Shown here in pieces: positions 1-10,867 of a stretch of 64,000 nucleotides of DNA. Position 1 is the first letter of the stretch. Each line of letters starts with the position of its first letter. The notes under the pieces are model-generated. The model worked only from the letters and a program-made list of their open reading frames with translations, had not been told where the DNA came from and made no database searches. Made by a program: the position numbers and the translations under genes. Origin of the DNA: Phorcus lineatus (lineage: Eukaryota; Mollusca; Gastropoda; Trochida; Trochidae); the NCBI GenBank assembly GCA_921293015.1, contig OV121092.1, positions 30,139,764 to 30,203,763 of the forward strand. The letters run 5' to 3'.

Positions 1-103
1 TACTATCATAATAATTATTATTAATACTTACATTCTAAGAACCTATCTTTTAATCTCATTCAAGTCAATGTGACCACTACTCTTTCAACCATTAAATATT
101 TTA

Positions 104-131
104 TTATTTTATCTTTGTTACCAGGTTGGAA
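104..131 (+). promoter_or_regulatory. Splice acceptor before the first DUF6119-like exon
   Basis: A T-rich tract followed by ttaccag (AG at 123-124) precedes the exon, which would begin at 125. The same arrangement, tttaccag then gttggaaatgag, precedes the second copy at 12271-12290. The upstream exon, coding or untranslated, lies outside the window for this copy. Conservation of the acceptor in both paralogues supports it. Confidence 0.65.
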
Positions 132-2528
132 ATGAGTTACGACAGCATCCCAGATGGATCGGGCTTTGATGAAGAAGAATGCAACACAATTTTGAAGGAG
201 AAGATTCCTCCAATGAGAATTACTAAATTAAACCTTCGACAAAAAGAGGGAGATGAAACACTTGAGAAACATGTTGAAAAGTTTATTGGCTCGATCCAAA
301 AACCCACGGAAGAGCTTGAAATATCTGACCCCATTAAGGAATCGTTTGATACACTGCCAGGTTCTTTCAAAATAAAAGTTTTGACTTACACCAGGAGTTT
401 GATGTCAGAGCTTACCACATTTTTCAATAAACTCTCTGTTACTAATTTGGCAGAAACACAAAGGATAAGTTATATGATCCTGTTATTCCGAGAGATTCGA
501 CCCCGCTCTGATCCGACACATCCAGTGATTGAAATGTACGCTCTGACTTTCGGTATTGCGCATACCCTGCTGGTTGAGAGTGAGTGTGATGAAGAATTCC
601 CGAAACAGATTGCACGTCGAGTGCTGGAGTTTAACCTCAAATCCCTCTCTTCCAAACATCTGATCGGCACCCATACGTCCTCAAGTGCTACCTATAGACC
701 TGATGAAGGAAAAGAATTGTCATTCTGGGATTACCTTGGCCACATCACAACCACCTTCAAGGTTCCATTTAACAGCAAATGTTCTCTCTACGGTATAGGG
801 TGTTTTCAAACTAAAGAAGGAAAACCTCGGAAAGTCTCGATGACTGTTGGAATAAACTATCTGAGAGTTCACAAGAGTCTGAGTTTAAAGGACTTGGTGT
901 ACACTATACTACATCTTTCTAGAATTTCTAGGGGAACAACTTTTCAGAGATTCGGTTCCACAGAAAATGAAGTTGATGACAACAGATTTGATATACTTGG
1001 TGATGTTGAGCTTGTCAAGAAGGAGGAAGTCATAGAAGAACGAGATAATCAACTTAAAAAGGATATCGTTGAAAGTATAAAAAACGATGATCCCTTGAAA
1101 ATATCCCTTGTTCACAGGAAGTTAGACGCTTGGAATAATGCAAACAGATTTACCTTACTCATCGAAGAAAAAGGCAAGACCCGGAAAAAACGTCTGAAGA
1201 CTTGGGAAGATGTTCCGCCATGTTTCAGTGACATCGCTGAAGAAGTGAGGGAAAGGTTTCCAGAAGGCTCCTTGCAAGAAGATAATCTAGACCAGTTCTT
1301 CTTGCGGTTTGAGAACACTTCAAACAAAACAAAAGGACAACCTGATTCCTTACTGCAGTTCGTGGAGAGACACGTCAGAACCGAAGATGGAAAGTCCTTG
1401 TTCCGCTATTGTGGAAAATGGCTTCAAATTCGGACTGCCTATCTGAGTCAGCTTCAGGTAGAATTCACAAGCATTGAAGAAAGCTGTCAGCTCGAGCAAG
1501 GAATCATCCCCTTGCCCTGGATTTATTCAGGAGAGAATGCAGCGAAGGATATCAAGAGGGACAAAAAAAACCGAATGCGACCAACAACAGTGATGGATCA
1601 GAAAACATTTGAAATGTGGCTCTCAAAGTTTCAATTCAATGATCCTGGTAATTTTCAAAATTCATTGCCGGTCGACTTTGACAATTATCCAAAGAGTGAC
1701 ACAAAACTGTTTGATTGTGCCAAAGAGCTCTTTTACCGAATGCACTGTCATCAGACGGAGGGAATGTACAATGAAAGTTTTCTCTGGTACGACCACCTTG
1801 TTGCAAGTCCAGAAAAGGGATATCTTCTCAGCGACAGGATCCTGGTGAAGAACGTGGAATTGTTTGATATTTTGCATTTCACTCCAGAGAAGACCTACCT
1901 GATCCATGTGAAAGAGGGTCTAGCTGAAAGTACCAGAGATGCCTGTTCGCAAATCCGAGTTTCTGCAGATCTTCTTTTCAAGAACATCATCTGTAAGAAC
2001 AACTTTGACTTCCTGGAAGGTTTTTGGAGCAGTGTCACAGGGAGCAAAAAGAAGGGATACAAATTAGCTGTGAAACAACGTTATAAACGTTTGACGAAAG
2101 AGAAGTTCTTTGATCTCTTCAAGCGAAAAGAGCTTGTGTATGTCCTAGCCTACTGGGACAAGAATGAAGACGCAGCTGCGTTTGACAATTACCCGGAAAA
2201 GAGACTTCAAGCTGCATTTGGGAAAAAGTACAAAGCGGTAAAAGATGAACTGATACTAAGAGGATATCTGAGAGTTTTTGGAGGGAAGATTAGACTCACT
2301 GACAAAGTCTATTTCACCCAAGAACAAGCGAAAAAGGAGATTGATCTGACTCCAATTTCGGATGGATTGAAGGCGTTTAAGATCCTCCAGGAGGCCATGT
2401 CAAACCACGACTCCTTCATTGCAAAGATCGAAATCGTTCACCTCTACAATCACTTCAAGCAACTCCGAACTACAGGCCAATCCATGTCCCTGAAGTTATG
2501 CCGAATCCCCTCTGAGCTGGATGTTTGA
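132..2528 (+). CDS. DUF6119/TIGR04141-like protein, copy 1 (large single exon)
   Basis: An intact frame of 798 codons starts at the ATG at 132 and ends in TGA. The frame stays open back to the acceptor at 124, so an upstream coding exon is possible; the ATG is the simplest start. There is no signal peptide or membrane segment, so it is probably intracellular. Numbering from the ATG: residues 1-100 are charged and helical; IEMYALTFG near 133-141 resembles the N-terminal signature I recall for TIGR04141/DUF6119; a segment near 180-270 fits the family's fold; FRYCGKWLQIRTAYL near 424-438 matches its GKW-type block; TEGMYN near 542-547 matches its ExxYN block; ELFDIL (D579) and LIHVKEG (H592, K594) match its D...HVK block. 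The last resembles a PD-(D/E)XK-type active site, but nuclease activity is inference. A paralogue lies at 12288-14666. The family call rests on recalled motifs, not a search. Confidence 0.72.
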   Translation: MSYDSIPDGSGFDEEECNTILKEKIPPMRITKLNLRQKEGDETLEKHVEKFIGSIQKPTEELEISDPIKESFDTLPGSFKIKVLTYTRSLMSELTTFFNKLSVTNLAETQRISYMILLFREIRPRSDPTHPVIEMYALTFGIAHTLLVESECDEEFPKQIARRVLEFNLKSLSSKHLIGTHTSSSATYRPDEGKELSFWDYLGHITTTFKVPFNSKCSLYGIGCFQTKEGKPRKVSMTVGINYLRVHKSLSLKDLVYTILHLSRISRGTTFQRFGSTENEVDDNRFDILGDVELVKKEEVIEERDNQLKKDIVESIKNDDPLKISLVHRKLDAWNNANRFTLLIEEKGKTRKKRLKTWEDVPPCFSDIAEEVRERFPEGSLQEDNLDQFFLRFENTSNKTKGQPDSLLQFVERHVRTEDGKSLFRYCGKWLQIRTAYLSQLQVEFTSIEESCQLEQGIIPLPWIYSGENAAKDIKRDKKNRMRPTTVMDQKTFEMWLSKFQFNDPGNFQNSLPVDFDNYPKSDTKLFDCAKELFYRMHCHQTEGMYNESFLWYDHLVASPEKGYLLSDRILVKNVELFDILHFTPEKTYLIHVKEGLAESTRDACSQIRVSADLLFKNIICKNNFDFLEGFWSSVTGSKKKGYKLAVKQRYKRLTKEKFFDLFKRKELVYVLAYWDKNEDAAAFDNYPEKRLQAAFGKKYKAVKDELILRGYLRVFGGKIRLTDKVYFTQEQAKKEIDLTPISDGLKAFKILQEAMSNHDSFIAKIEIVHLYNHFKQLRTTGQSMSLKLCRIPSELDV

Positions 2529-3280
2529 TCTGGACAAAGATGGATCAACCAGCAGGTTAGACTGTCCAAATAGGCAACATTCCGAGAATATTCATAAAAC
2601 TCAGATAAACTAGTGTAATATTTGAATAAGTAATGGATGGACACTTTGGATAAACAATCACCCAAAAGCTTGTTTAGTCTCCCCAAAGCAACTTAACACT
2701 GAGGGTAACCTTAGTGCCATTCTTTAACATTTTGTGCAACGGGACCCTGAGCAGCAAATGATTTGACTGTCAAAAAAATTTCAATGGAAGATTCACTTAG
2801 TGCTTCATCAGCATATTTGTCTCCGCCAACTCCTTAAAATATTGGGAAGGAGCCATGCGGACTCAAATAAGCTGAATGAGCAGGGTGAATATTGATGACA
2901 AATGATGATATCTGTAACCCGATTCAAAAATTTTAAAAGTATTATTGAGTTGTACATAGTATAACATGACATCAAATGTATACTTGTGTGGTCATACCCA
3001 GCAAAGCACTTGCTTACAATTCGCAATTTTAAAAACTATTACACAATCAGATACCAAATGTTCTTTCATGTCTTTGGCTTTTTTCTAAAGTCTGTCCTGA
3101 TAGAAATTTTAAAGAAAAGAATACTATTGAACTCTTTGAAACTTCGGTACAAATTTACATTGTTTTGATAACTTACTTATTTCCACAGACAAGGTTTGTG
3201 CTAATTTATATATCACATTGTTTATTATCAATATTTGTTGTATGTATCTATAATGTAATTGAGCGGGCCAGCTTGTTGAC
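2529..3280. other. 3' flank of copy 1, no gene seen
   Basis: AT-rich sequence after the stop codon. Short open frames on both strands have no family features. No canonical AATAAA is visible close after the stop, so the 3' end of the transcript is not placed. Confidence 0.5.
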
Positions 3281-3684
3281 AAATACATATGTGCTGAAGA
3301 AACTATGTTTGTGAAGAACTCAAAACCGGTCTCAACCAACACAGAAGATTTTGTGTTTACCATAAGCAATGTTAGTGTTTTAATGGCTACATTGATGATA
3401 AATACATGTGTGTTGAAGAAATTATTTTTTCTTAAGAACTCATTACCACAGGCCCTCGGATCATTAAAAAAATATATAAATTTTTTTTTTTAATTTTGAG
3501 AACCCCCCCTGAATAGAATTGTTCCTCTGTAAGAGGAACAATTCTATTCAGGGGGTGTTCTCAAATTTTTAAAAAAATTATATATATTTTTTTTTAATGA
3601 TCCGAGGGCCTGTGCTCATTACCAACAAAGAACATTGGTTGTTTAACATAAGCCATGTTAGCGTGACCATGTTTACATTGATGA
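3281..3684. repeat. Diverged tandem duplication of ~115 bp, second unit split by a MITE
   Basis: Two adjacent units (about 3281-3396 and 3399-3684) share an order of blocks: aatacat, tgaagaa, aagaactca, caaca, aagaa, tt, ccataag/cataagc, atgttag, and ttacattgatga or its equivalent. The second unit is interrupted by the foldback element at 3447-3614, so the duplication is older than that insertion. Confidence 0.55.
3447..3614. mobile_element. hAT-type foldback MITE with 8-bp target duplication
   Basis: This 168-bp element folds on itself almost completely. The left end begins cacaggccctcggatcatta and the right end is its complement ending gagggcctgtg. The central arms (gaggaacaattctattcagg and its complement) meet near 3530. 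It is flanked by the identical 8-mer ctcattac at 3439-3446 and 3615-3622. An 8-bp duplication with CA-G ends fits the hAT superfamily. It has no coding capacity. The intact target duplication and near-perfect arms suggest a fairly recent insertion. Confidence 0.85.
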
Positions 3685-3989
3685 AACCTCAAGTCCATGT
3701 CCATTCAGCATTAAAGAAATCCGTCAAGAAAAAAATCCAAATAACGCAGTTCTAATCATATCAATGGCAACTCCATTTCACTGTCCCCTCGGACAGGGGT
3801 CAACTCGGACGACTTCAACTTCCGGAAGAATTAAGAAGCATTTCTAAAAAATAAATTTAGTCCTAATCTCAAAATACAATAAATTCTTTTAAAGTACCTT
3901 CATCCTAAAATGATATTGTTATATCTAATTACTAGTAGTCCAAATCCAAATTTTCGGACTTTTACAGATATTCAACTGTGTTTATTAAC

Positions 3990-4475
3990 TTAAAGGGGCA
4001 CAGAGTATGTTGTTTGAGTCAAATATGACAAACTTCATAAATGGTGTTATATCGTAGACAAGTAGTGGTTGTTTCTGAAAATTAATATGTCAATGCTTAT
4101 AAGTTAGCACAATGACAATAAACAGGAAAAAAGTCGAGTTTTATGATCGAAAACCGGACAATGGCGCGCGTCAATGACTCAAACGTAATTTTGGAAACTT
4201 ATTTGTAACAGACACAACGTGAAATATAGGTTGGTAGTGGTAAGTAGGTTATTTAAATAATATACATGTAAATGGGACGAAATTTCGATTTCTTTACATT
4301 TACATTGCTGTTTTTTAATTTACAATCGAAAACAAGAAAATGTCCTAATTTTGGCATCTAAGGGATACAGATGCAACTTGAGATAGGCGATTTGAACTTA
4401 ACTTAGGTCAAATGATATTTTGACTCTATTTAAGCAACATACAAAATTCATGATACATACTCTGTGTCACTTTAA
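3990..4475 (+). mobile_element. Non-autonomous inverted-repeat element, family R1, copy 1
   Basis: The left end is ttaaaggggcacagagtatg and the right end, read in reverse complement, is ttaaagtgacacagagtatg, giving terminal inverted repeats of about 20 bp around ~450 bp of AT-rich DNA. An internal block, gatcgaaaaccggacaatgg followed by cgcgc, is shared with copies at 21894-22305, 24431-24908 (reverse) and 39254-39868. There is no open frame of note. The superfamily is not assigned. Confidence 0.7.
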
Positions 4476-5244
4476 TAAGATGCCTCACCTTTATGTCTTC
4501 TGTACTTTAACGGTGTCCTTGCATGTATGTACATCAAATCTATCACTTTGATTGGCAATGGTTTTGGTATAAGACATAGATTTTAGTTTACTCCTTGCAA
4601 TTTATCAGGAGGTTCATAGACGTTACAAGTGTTTTGCATTTGGTTTCATATTTGGATCTATGTAAATTTCATTTGGATCTTTGGATTGCAAACTTGTCTC
4701 GTAAGGTTAGTTTTATGGTTTATCTTGTGTATACATGATTGTGTATTTCTATCATTGTAGGGATAGTGAGTTTGTTTGACATTCATATCAAGTATGTTTG
4801 GTTAGTATTGGCTTTTATGTTTATGTTCTTTGCGAACACATAGTACGATATGTTCAATGGTATTTTACTATTTATTTACGGATGCTTAGTACAGTGTGTC
4901 CAGTTGTAGTATTTTAAGTTTAATAGTATGTGCATGTGCTATATTATCCCTATTATCTCTATAACTTTAACATTAACTTGAAACTTAAACTTAACTCTAT
5001 CTCTGAAGTTAAGTTAAACAAGTGTGTTGTATGGAATGTAAGAATGTGAAAACTTAAGTCGCATTTGTTTGGTTGAATGTATGTGTATATCAAATGCAGT
5101 TCATGTTCTGATTGCATACACTAAAGAATGAACAAAACGGGTTTTTTTTCATTTAGTTTATTAGTTTTTTTAGTATTCTGTATTATCTATTTGTGCCATT
5201 ATTGTAAATAAGTATTTTATTAATGCAGATATTGTTGTTGTTGT

Positions 5245-5277
<33 letters not shown>

Positions 5278-6552
5278 CAAAAATTACGTCTTGTGTGTGC
5301 AAACCCAGGTCCACACACTTGGTGGGTTTCTCTTTATATTTCCATGTCTTCTTTCATATCTTCTTTTACTAAATATATGTAAGCCATTCATGTGACATAG
5401 ATGTATTCCATTTATGTGTAACGTATTTAATCATATGCTCTTCATTAATGTCAAGATAATTCCATGCGTATCATGTAGGCTATGCGTGCAATTGTTTAAC
5501 AATAATGTCTGCAATTATATGCTATGTGTTTCTCATTTGTTATCATCTTTCAATGTATACAACTGTATGTTTACATTATTTACGCACAGCAGATTGCACC
5601 ATCATTCTGAAATATTGCTTTATTGATGCGGGATTTTATGTGTTTTCATAATTTTGCATTAAACTATCGCTGGCCATATCGAACGTCTTTGTTCTGACCT
5701 TTCGCCATACACTCGATTCTTTTTCACAAGTAAATCAAACCATTTGAGTTTGTATGAGCTTCACGTGCAGGTTATCCTTTTACATTCAAGATTCTGCATG
5801 AAATGCACATGCTTCAAAATATTTACCTGATTTGCACGTGCGATTTGGTTTGTGTTGTTACATTTCTCTGAAAGTTACGGAATAACACTCGGAATATATT
5901 CTGGAATAACTTCATTCCACTATCACTAGAAAGTACTTTATTGACTTTCATATAAGAAATTTTAAAGATTATTTACTTCTTTTGTCAAGAGGTAAGTTGA
6001 AATAAATAAGGTAAAGTTTCTGAATAGGAATGGTCATGTGAAGCACGACACAATATTAGAAATTCATTAAGGTACAGTTTTTCAAAAGTTGATATAAAGG
6101 TCCTATTCACAGCAATCATAACATTTTTTACTGAAGAAAATGTGAATTATTGTTTTCTACTGTTTTTCATTCTAATCAGTATGTAAAACTTCATCAGACG
6201 AATAATCTTTATCTGCGCAGTCAAATCCACAGAATTTTCTAAGAAAAGGCATATATTTTCAATCATGGTCTACCAATATTCATAATCTTTCAGATTTATT
6301 TGCTTATAAATAAAAAACATTACAACATGTGGAAAGCTATCTAACATTACAAATATCTCCCTATCTTAAATCTCTCTCATCAAAATTTAGGTGTAGCAAT
6401 TTCCGGCTAGTCATAGAAACAAGACGATACAATAATGTATCAATTCCTTTACCAGCATTGAAGATGAATTTGCACATTCTATTTGATTGTAAATTATAGA
6501 ATGATGCTAGAGATAAGTTCATTACTCCATTATTGACAGTACTGTTAACAAC
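4476..6552. other. AT-rich intergenic stretch, no gene seen
   Basis: No long open frame, RNA gene or clear repeat family is visible here, apart from the trinucleotide microsatellite near 5228-5277. Short frames have skewed AT-rich composition and no recognisable domain. Confidence 0.5.
5228..5277 (+). repeat. Trinucleotide microsatellite (GTT)n(GAT)n
   Basis: About four GTT units pass into about ten GAT units. Confidence 0.9.
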
Positions 6553-7615
6553 CAGAGGCGTAACTACCTTGTAGCACAAAAAGCAAGTGCTTACACTTTG
6601 AAGTTCAATAAAAGCATTTAGTATGAACGTCATATAGTCTAGATGTACCCAGTATTTGCCATTTCTTGAATAAATGTTTCTCTAAATTATTACTGGTGAC
6701 GGTCGTCAAAACGCACAGTATGGGAGGAGCTGTTCAGTGAGGCAGCTCGTATGTCGAACAAATATGACATTATTCCTTCCAAGCCCAGATGTGTGAGCCG
6801 TCAAACAATGCGCGACAATGCCCCAGGATTCACACCTGAAAATACGGAAAGAGGAATCTGTTCTACCCTTTGCTTGATTACATGGCTCAGCAATTAGAAA
6901 TAGACTTGACTGTTCAAATGGCTGATTCAAAGCCAAGTTTTTCTGCCTACTCTGCCTACTCATTGTACTATACTATTTAGCCTATTCGGTGAGCTTAACG
7001 AGAACCCACATGAGCAACAAGCAGTTGAGATCAGATGATGGCTTAACGTTTGCAAGATGTTCCTGAAGAGAAGAAACCATCTGGACGTCGCAAAAGAGGA
7101 TCTCTATCCTTATATCTATGTTTCTTTAAAAAGAGTAGTTACAATGCCAGTGTCTTCTAAGACAGAGCTCTCCTTTAGCGCAATGAGACGTGTTAAAACG
7201 GAGTTCAGATCAACAATGGTAAAGAACGGATAAATGCGCTTTCACTTCTACATACCGATATATATTTTGATGTCAGTTTTGACGAGGTGGTGGATGAGTT
7301 CGCAGAGGGAAAAACACGAAAAATGGCACTTTAAGTGAAGCTGATATTCAAAGAAGTTCACAGTTTAATTGTCTTGTTTTTCTTACTTCGATAACGTTCT
7401 TGTATTTCTTAGAGTTCTGGTTTATTGTTCGTCGGATCATTGGACGTTTCAATTATCTATGTTTAAATGTAGTTACAAGTTGTTCATTGCGTTAATCTTA
7501 CCATAGATAACTTTGATGGTATCTTTACATTTGAACGGTGTGATGTTTTAGTCAGTTCGGTATATCACATCCTTAAGTTGTGCTTATAACTGAAAATGTC
7601 CTAGTTACGCCCCTG
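6553..7615 (+). mobile_element. Decayed hAT transposon remnant (ZMYM/P52rIPK-type transposase)
   Basis: The ends are inverted repeats: cagaggcgtaacta at the left and tagttacgcccctg at the right. Inside, plus-strand frames encode recognisable hAT pieces. One piece near 6722-6830 contains SKPRCVSRQTMRDNAPG, like the PR..GRQ..R.N block of ZMYM/TTF-type hAT transposases. A second near 7095-7334 contains MPVSSKTELSFSAMRRVKTE followed by an LRST-like RSTM block and a DEVVDEFAEGK end, which is the C-terminal dimerisation region. Between them the frame is broken by stops and frameshifts, and most of the N-terminal and catalytic part is absent, so it is a dead copy. The sequence acaacca lies by both ends, but the target duplication is not clean. 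Confidence 0.8.
7095..7334 (+). pseudogene. hAT transposase C-terminal dimerisation fragment
   Basis: This is the coding relic within the hAT remnant. It reads through the SSKTELSFSAMRRVKTEFRS block and ends at a stop after GKTRKMAL. It corresponds to the last ~75 residues of a hAT transposase. It lacks a start codon and the catalytic region, and a frameshift lies near 7225-7235, between the RSTM and INALSLLH blocks. Confidence 0.75.
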
Positions 7616-9035
7616 ACAACCACAATTTCATCTACCTCCTTGACAGTAGAATTAGAAAATGAAATGCATGTAATTTCCTTAAATGTATAAATGAAACTAG
7701 AGCTAATATTGTAAATGCATAAAAACCAGTAACCTTTTATGTCCGCTTGTAAAGAATTTGAAATGTAGTTTGTATTATGGGCCTGTCTTTCTGCATGTTC
7801 GTGCTCAGGAACTTGATTTTAAGTGGTAATTTTATAAGTAATCTTTAGGAAAGATCTGTTTTGTTTCTTTAGAAACTATGTTGTCTCAATCTTAAACCAT
7901 AAAACGTTCTATAAAGTTATAAAGGTACAACAGGTAAATCGCATCTGTTGGAAAGTCATTGACAAACACATTTGTAACCATCAATATTTTATACATATGG
8001 CAAAAGCTCTGAACATTGGAAAACGCCAACTAATCTTAAAACCCGCGCATTTATGAACGTGACAACATGCATCTTACCATGTATACCCTCACTTGCGCCA
8101 GCCCCAAGGACAATTTATGTAACAATCAAGCAACCTCATCGTTTTTTTCCGATACGAAATAGTTTATTTTTGCAGACACCATAACAAAAACCTAAAACTA
8201 AAATTTAAAAAAAATTTAAAAAAACTTAAATAAAAAAGGAAATAACGGTTTAAATTGCGCAGGATATTTTAATTTACATTATTATATTTCTATAACGTTC
8301 CAAAAGTATAGACACATCCATTCTATGTACTCTTACTAGATTCCTCGCAACTTCCCCGCATGGCTTTAGATTGCACCCGTCTTTATTACTGGCTACTTTA
8401 AACCTTGCTTCCAATTCTTGTTTTGTGCAAATGATTTCTCAGTGGACTTCTGCGATCCGTCGCAGTAGCCTTGGCGACAAGCACAGAAAAGTACTGGAAA
8501 GGCAGCAAGGCATATCCTATCCTATCCTCATTCTGACTGGTGTGAGAATAGGCCATGCGTATTAAGATGGATTCCTTGGTATTATCCGTGATTTGATTAC
8601 CAATGGTACAATCACATCAACCAAAGTTTGTTGACTTGTTGACCACTCGCTAACCATCTTTTTGTGTTATTGTCATCTTAAATGTACTATGTGGTGTTGT
8701 TAATGTACACAAAGAAATTAAATGTCCGCCTGATTCAACAATGAACAAACACAAGGAGTGCAACCAGGTGAGATCGGGCGATAGTGGCAGAACGTCATTG
8801 GCTAATAACATTTTTACCGGACGAAACAATGACATTAGTACGGAACATTAGTTTTCGGACGTTTTCCCGTATATTTTTTTTACACAAATAAATTATCGAC
8901 GTTGGCTATTCAATTGTTTTTGTATTGGGTTCTGCATTGTGTAATCCGGGATAATTCGGGCTTTCAGCCAGTGATGGAGCCTGGCGTATTTTAAAACCAT
9001 ACGGGGAATGAGAGAACAATATGTACAGGGGAGGC
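7616..9035. other. Intergenic stretch, no gene seen
   Basis: AT-rich DNA with short, unconvincing frames on both strands. I see no domain, RNA gene or transposon ends in it. Confidence 0.45.
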
Positions 9036-9260
9036 TTTCAGGGATGGCGCAGTGGTTAGCGCTTTCGGCTCTGGATCAAGTGGTCAGGGGTTCGAGTCCC
9101 GCCAGTACACATGCAGTGAGGTTGGGGTATAATATTACCCTGAATTTCAGTGCAGTGCCACCTATGGTTCGCTATTTCCAGCCGATGCTCGCAGTTTTCA
9201 CCGCAAGACATAACCTTGCACAATGGTGTTGCGGCCTCTCTGCAATAATACTAGCAGCCT
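9036..9260 (+). mobile_element. tRNA-derived SINE
   Basis: A tRNA-like head carries a polymerase III A box (tggcgcagtgg, 9045-9055) and a B box (ggttcgagtcc, 9089-9099) 34 bp apart, as in a tRNA with a variable loop. The molecule cannot fold into a full tRNA, because the sequence past the B box runs into a ~150-bp unrelated body (ttcgctatttccagccgatg and onward). That is the tRNA-head plus body design of SINEs. The family is not assigned; a molluscan SINE with a conserved central domain is likely. Confidence 0.75.
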
Positions 9261-10739
9261 TGATATAACTGAAATACTCTTTGGTGGTTACAAAGATTGA
9301 TTAGTGTTGGGTGTATGTACATATAGGTTGACTGTTTCCTTTGTACATGAAAGATTTTCTAGATATTCATATGTATAGTTCATATGAGGATCCATGCAGT
9401 CGATGACATTGCTGATATTTAAATAGCTACAACAATGAAACAATTCTGATATAAACAGGTATACGAAATCAACAGACTCAGTGCCCCAAAAAGCCAAAAT
9501 TAAGTATTTCGAAAATTTTGCCACAAACTTGTAATATTTCTCCATGCAAGAAGACCCAAATTAGAAGTGAATGTGATTTTTCAAACTTATTTATTGTTAT
9601 GATTTTTCCGGGACAAAACAGTGACGATCTGGATTTACGAATAACCCGAAAATAGGAATTCTTTGTGTAACAACCATCTCCTCCTTACTATACTAAAATA
9701 AGGACACTGGAACGTCTCACTAGATATTGCAAATGAAATAGGCCAAAAATATGATATCTAAGAAATAAAGTTCACCCTCCCAAAAATTTTTGTAATAAAG
9801 TATGGTTTTACCCATAACTATATGTACCACAGTTAAATTACAAGGATGGCATTTTTTTCTCAGATGCCTAAATGGTCTCAGCGGGAACAATCCTGTTTTT
9901 AATCTTTTGAGAAATTAATGTTTACATAGCCAACAATAATAATCCATGAACAGGGATAACTGCTTACAATTTCAACTACAGATCCCAACTCTTAGGATAA
10001 AACGATTTCTAGTTGATTAAAGCTTTTATTACTCTAGTTTTGCACTTTAACTTTTTTATTTAATCAATTTGAAATATATTTATTGTTATCGGTCCTTAAC
10101 ACCCCAAACAAACAAACACTTATTTTTTCAAAATATATGTACATTTACATAATCATGTCTTGCGATAATGCAGTACGGGGCAATGTTGTTGATAAAGTAA
10201 AAATATCATCGCAGGCCTCGGATATCTGTAACGTTTATCAGCTCATGTAAATATATTGTTATCAGAAGACACTTAGGTGAGATTCACTGTTTGTTATGAG
10301 TTCATAAATGACATGAGAAATGCACGTTTTCATACACATGTTTTATTTAAGTCCTACATTATGTCAAACTTTAAAAGTGTAAATGATAAGAATAGAAGTG
10401 TTAATAAAAGATGATGTAATTGTAATATTCGAGTAAAACATTAAATTTATACTCATTTCTGGAACAATGTTCAAATTTAAGAGCCGTGAAATAATGTGGC
10501 CATTAAAGCAGAAAATGGCCGACACAATGTTCCAAAAGAGGGTGAAATTTATTAGTATCAGGCCATTAAACAGTCTGTGCATTCCTGTATGACAAATGTT
10601 ACATGTCTACGTTCTGGTTGTAATATTTGAAAATAATTGAAATTTATATTGATCTTCTTCAAATATATCAAAATCAATCTGAAAAGAGTTTGGAAGAAGA
10701 AAGAAAGTAATTGTCAAAAAAATGTGTTTACAACTTCAC
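9261..10739. other. AT-rich intergenic stretch, no gene seen
   Basis: Only short frames without recognisable features. No transposon ends were found by eye. Confidence 0.45.
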
Positions 10740-10867
10740 CTCAATACATCCCGGAAACTGGATATATCGGCATGCGCACTAGTGAGGGGCGTCGACGAGA
10801 TCGACTATAATCAGTCTTCACTCCTCGTACCTGTCCTTTTGATTGCCAAATTGTTTTGTTTTGTCAG
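10740..10867 (+). promoter_or_regulatory. Possible first (untranslated) exon and donor for copy 2
   Basis: A patch richer in G, C and CpG than its surroundings (ggggcgtcgacgagatcgac near 10785) is followed by a strong donor-like junction, tcag|gtagga, at 10867/10868. Copy 2 at 12288 has a conserved splice acceptor, so an upstream exon is needed, and this is the best candidate in the gap. Nothing proves the link. Confidence 0.2.

Noticed and set aside
9036-9115. Functional tRNA gene
   Set aside because: A and B boxes are present, but there is no closing acceptor stem, and a non-tRNA body follows, so it is a SINE head.
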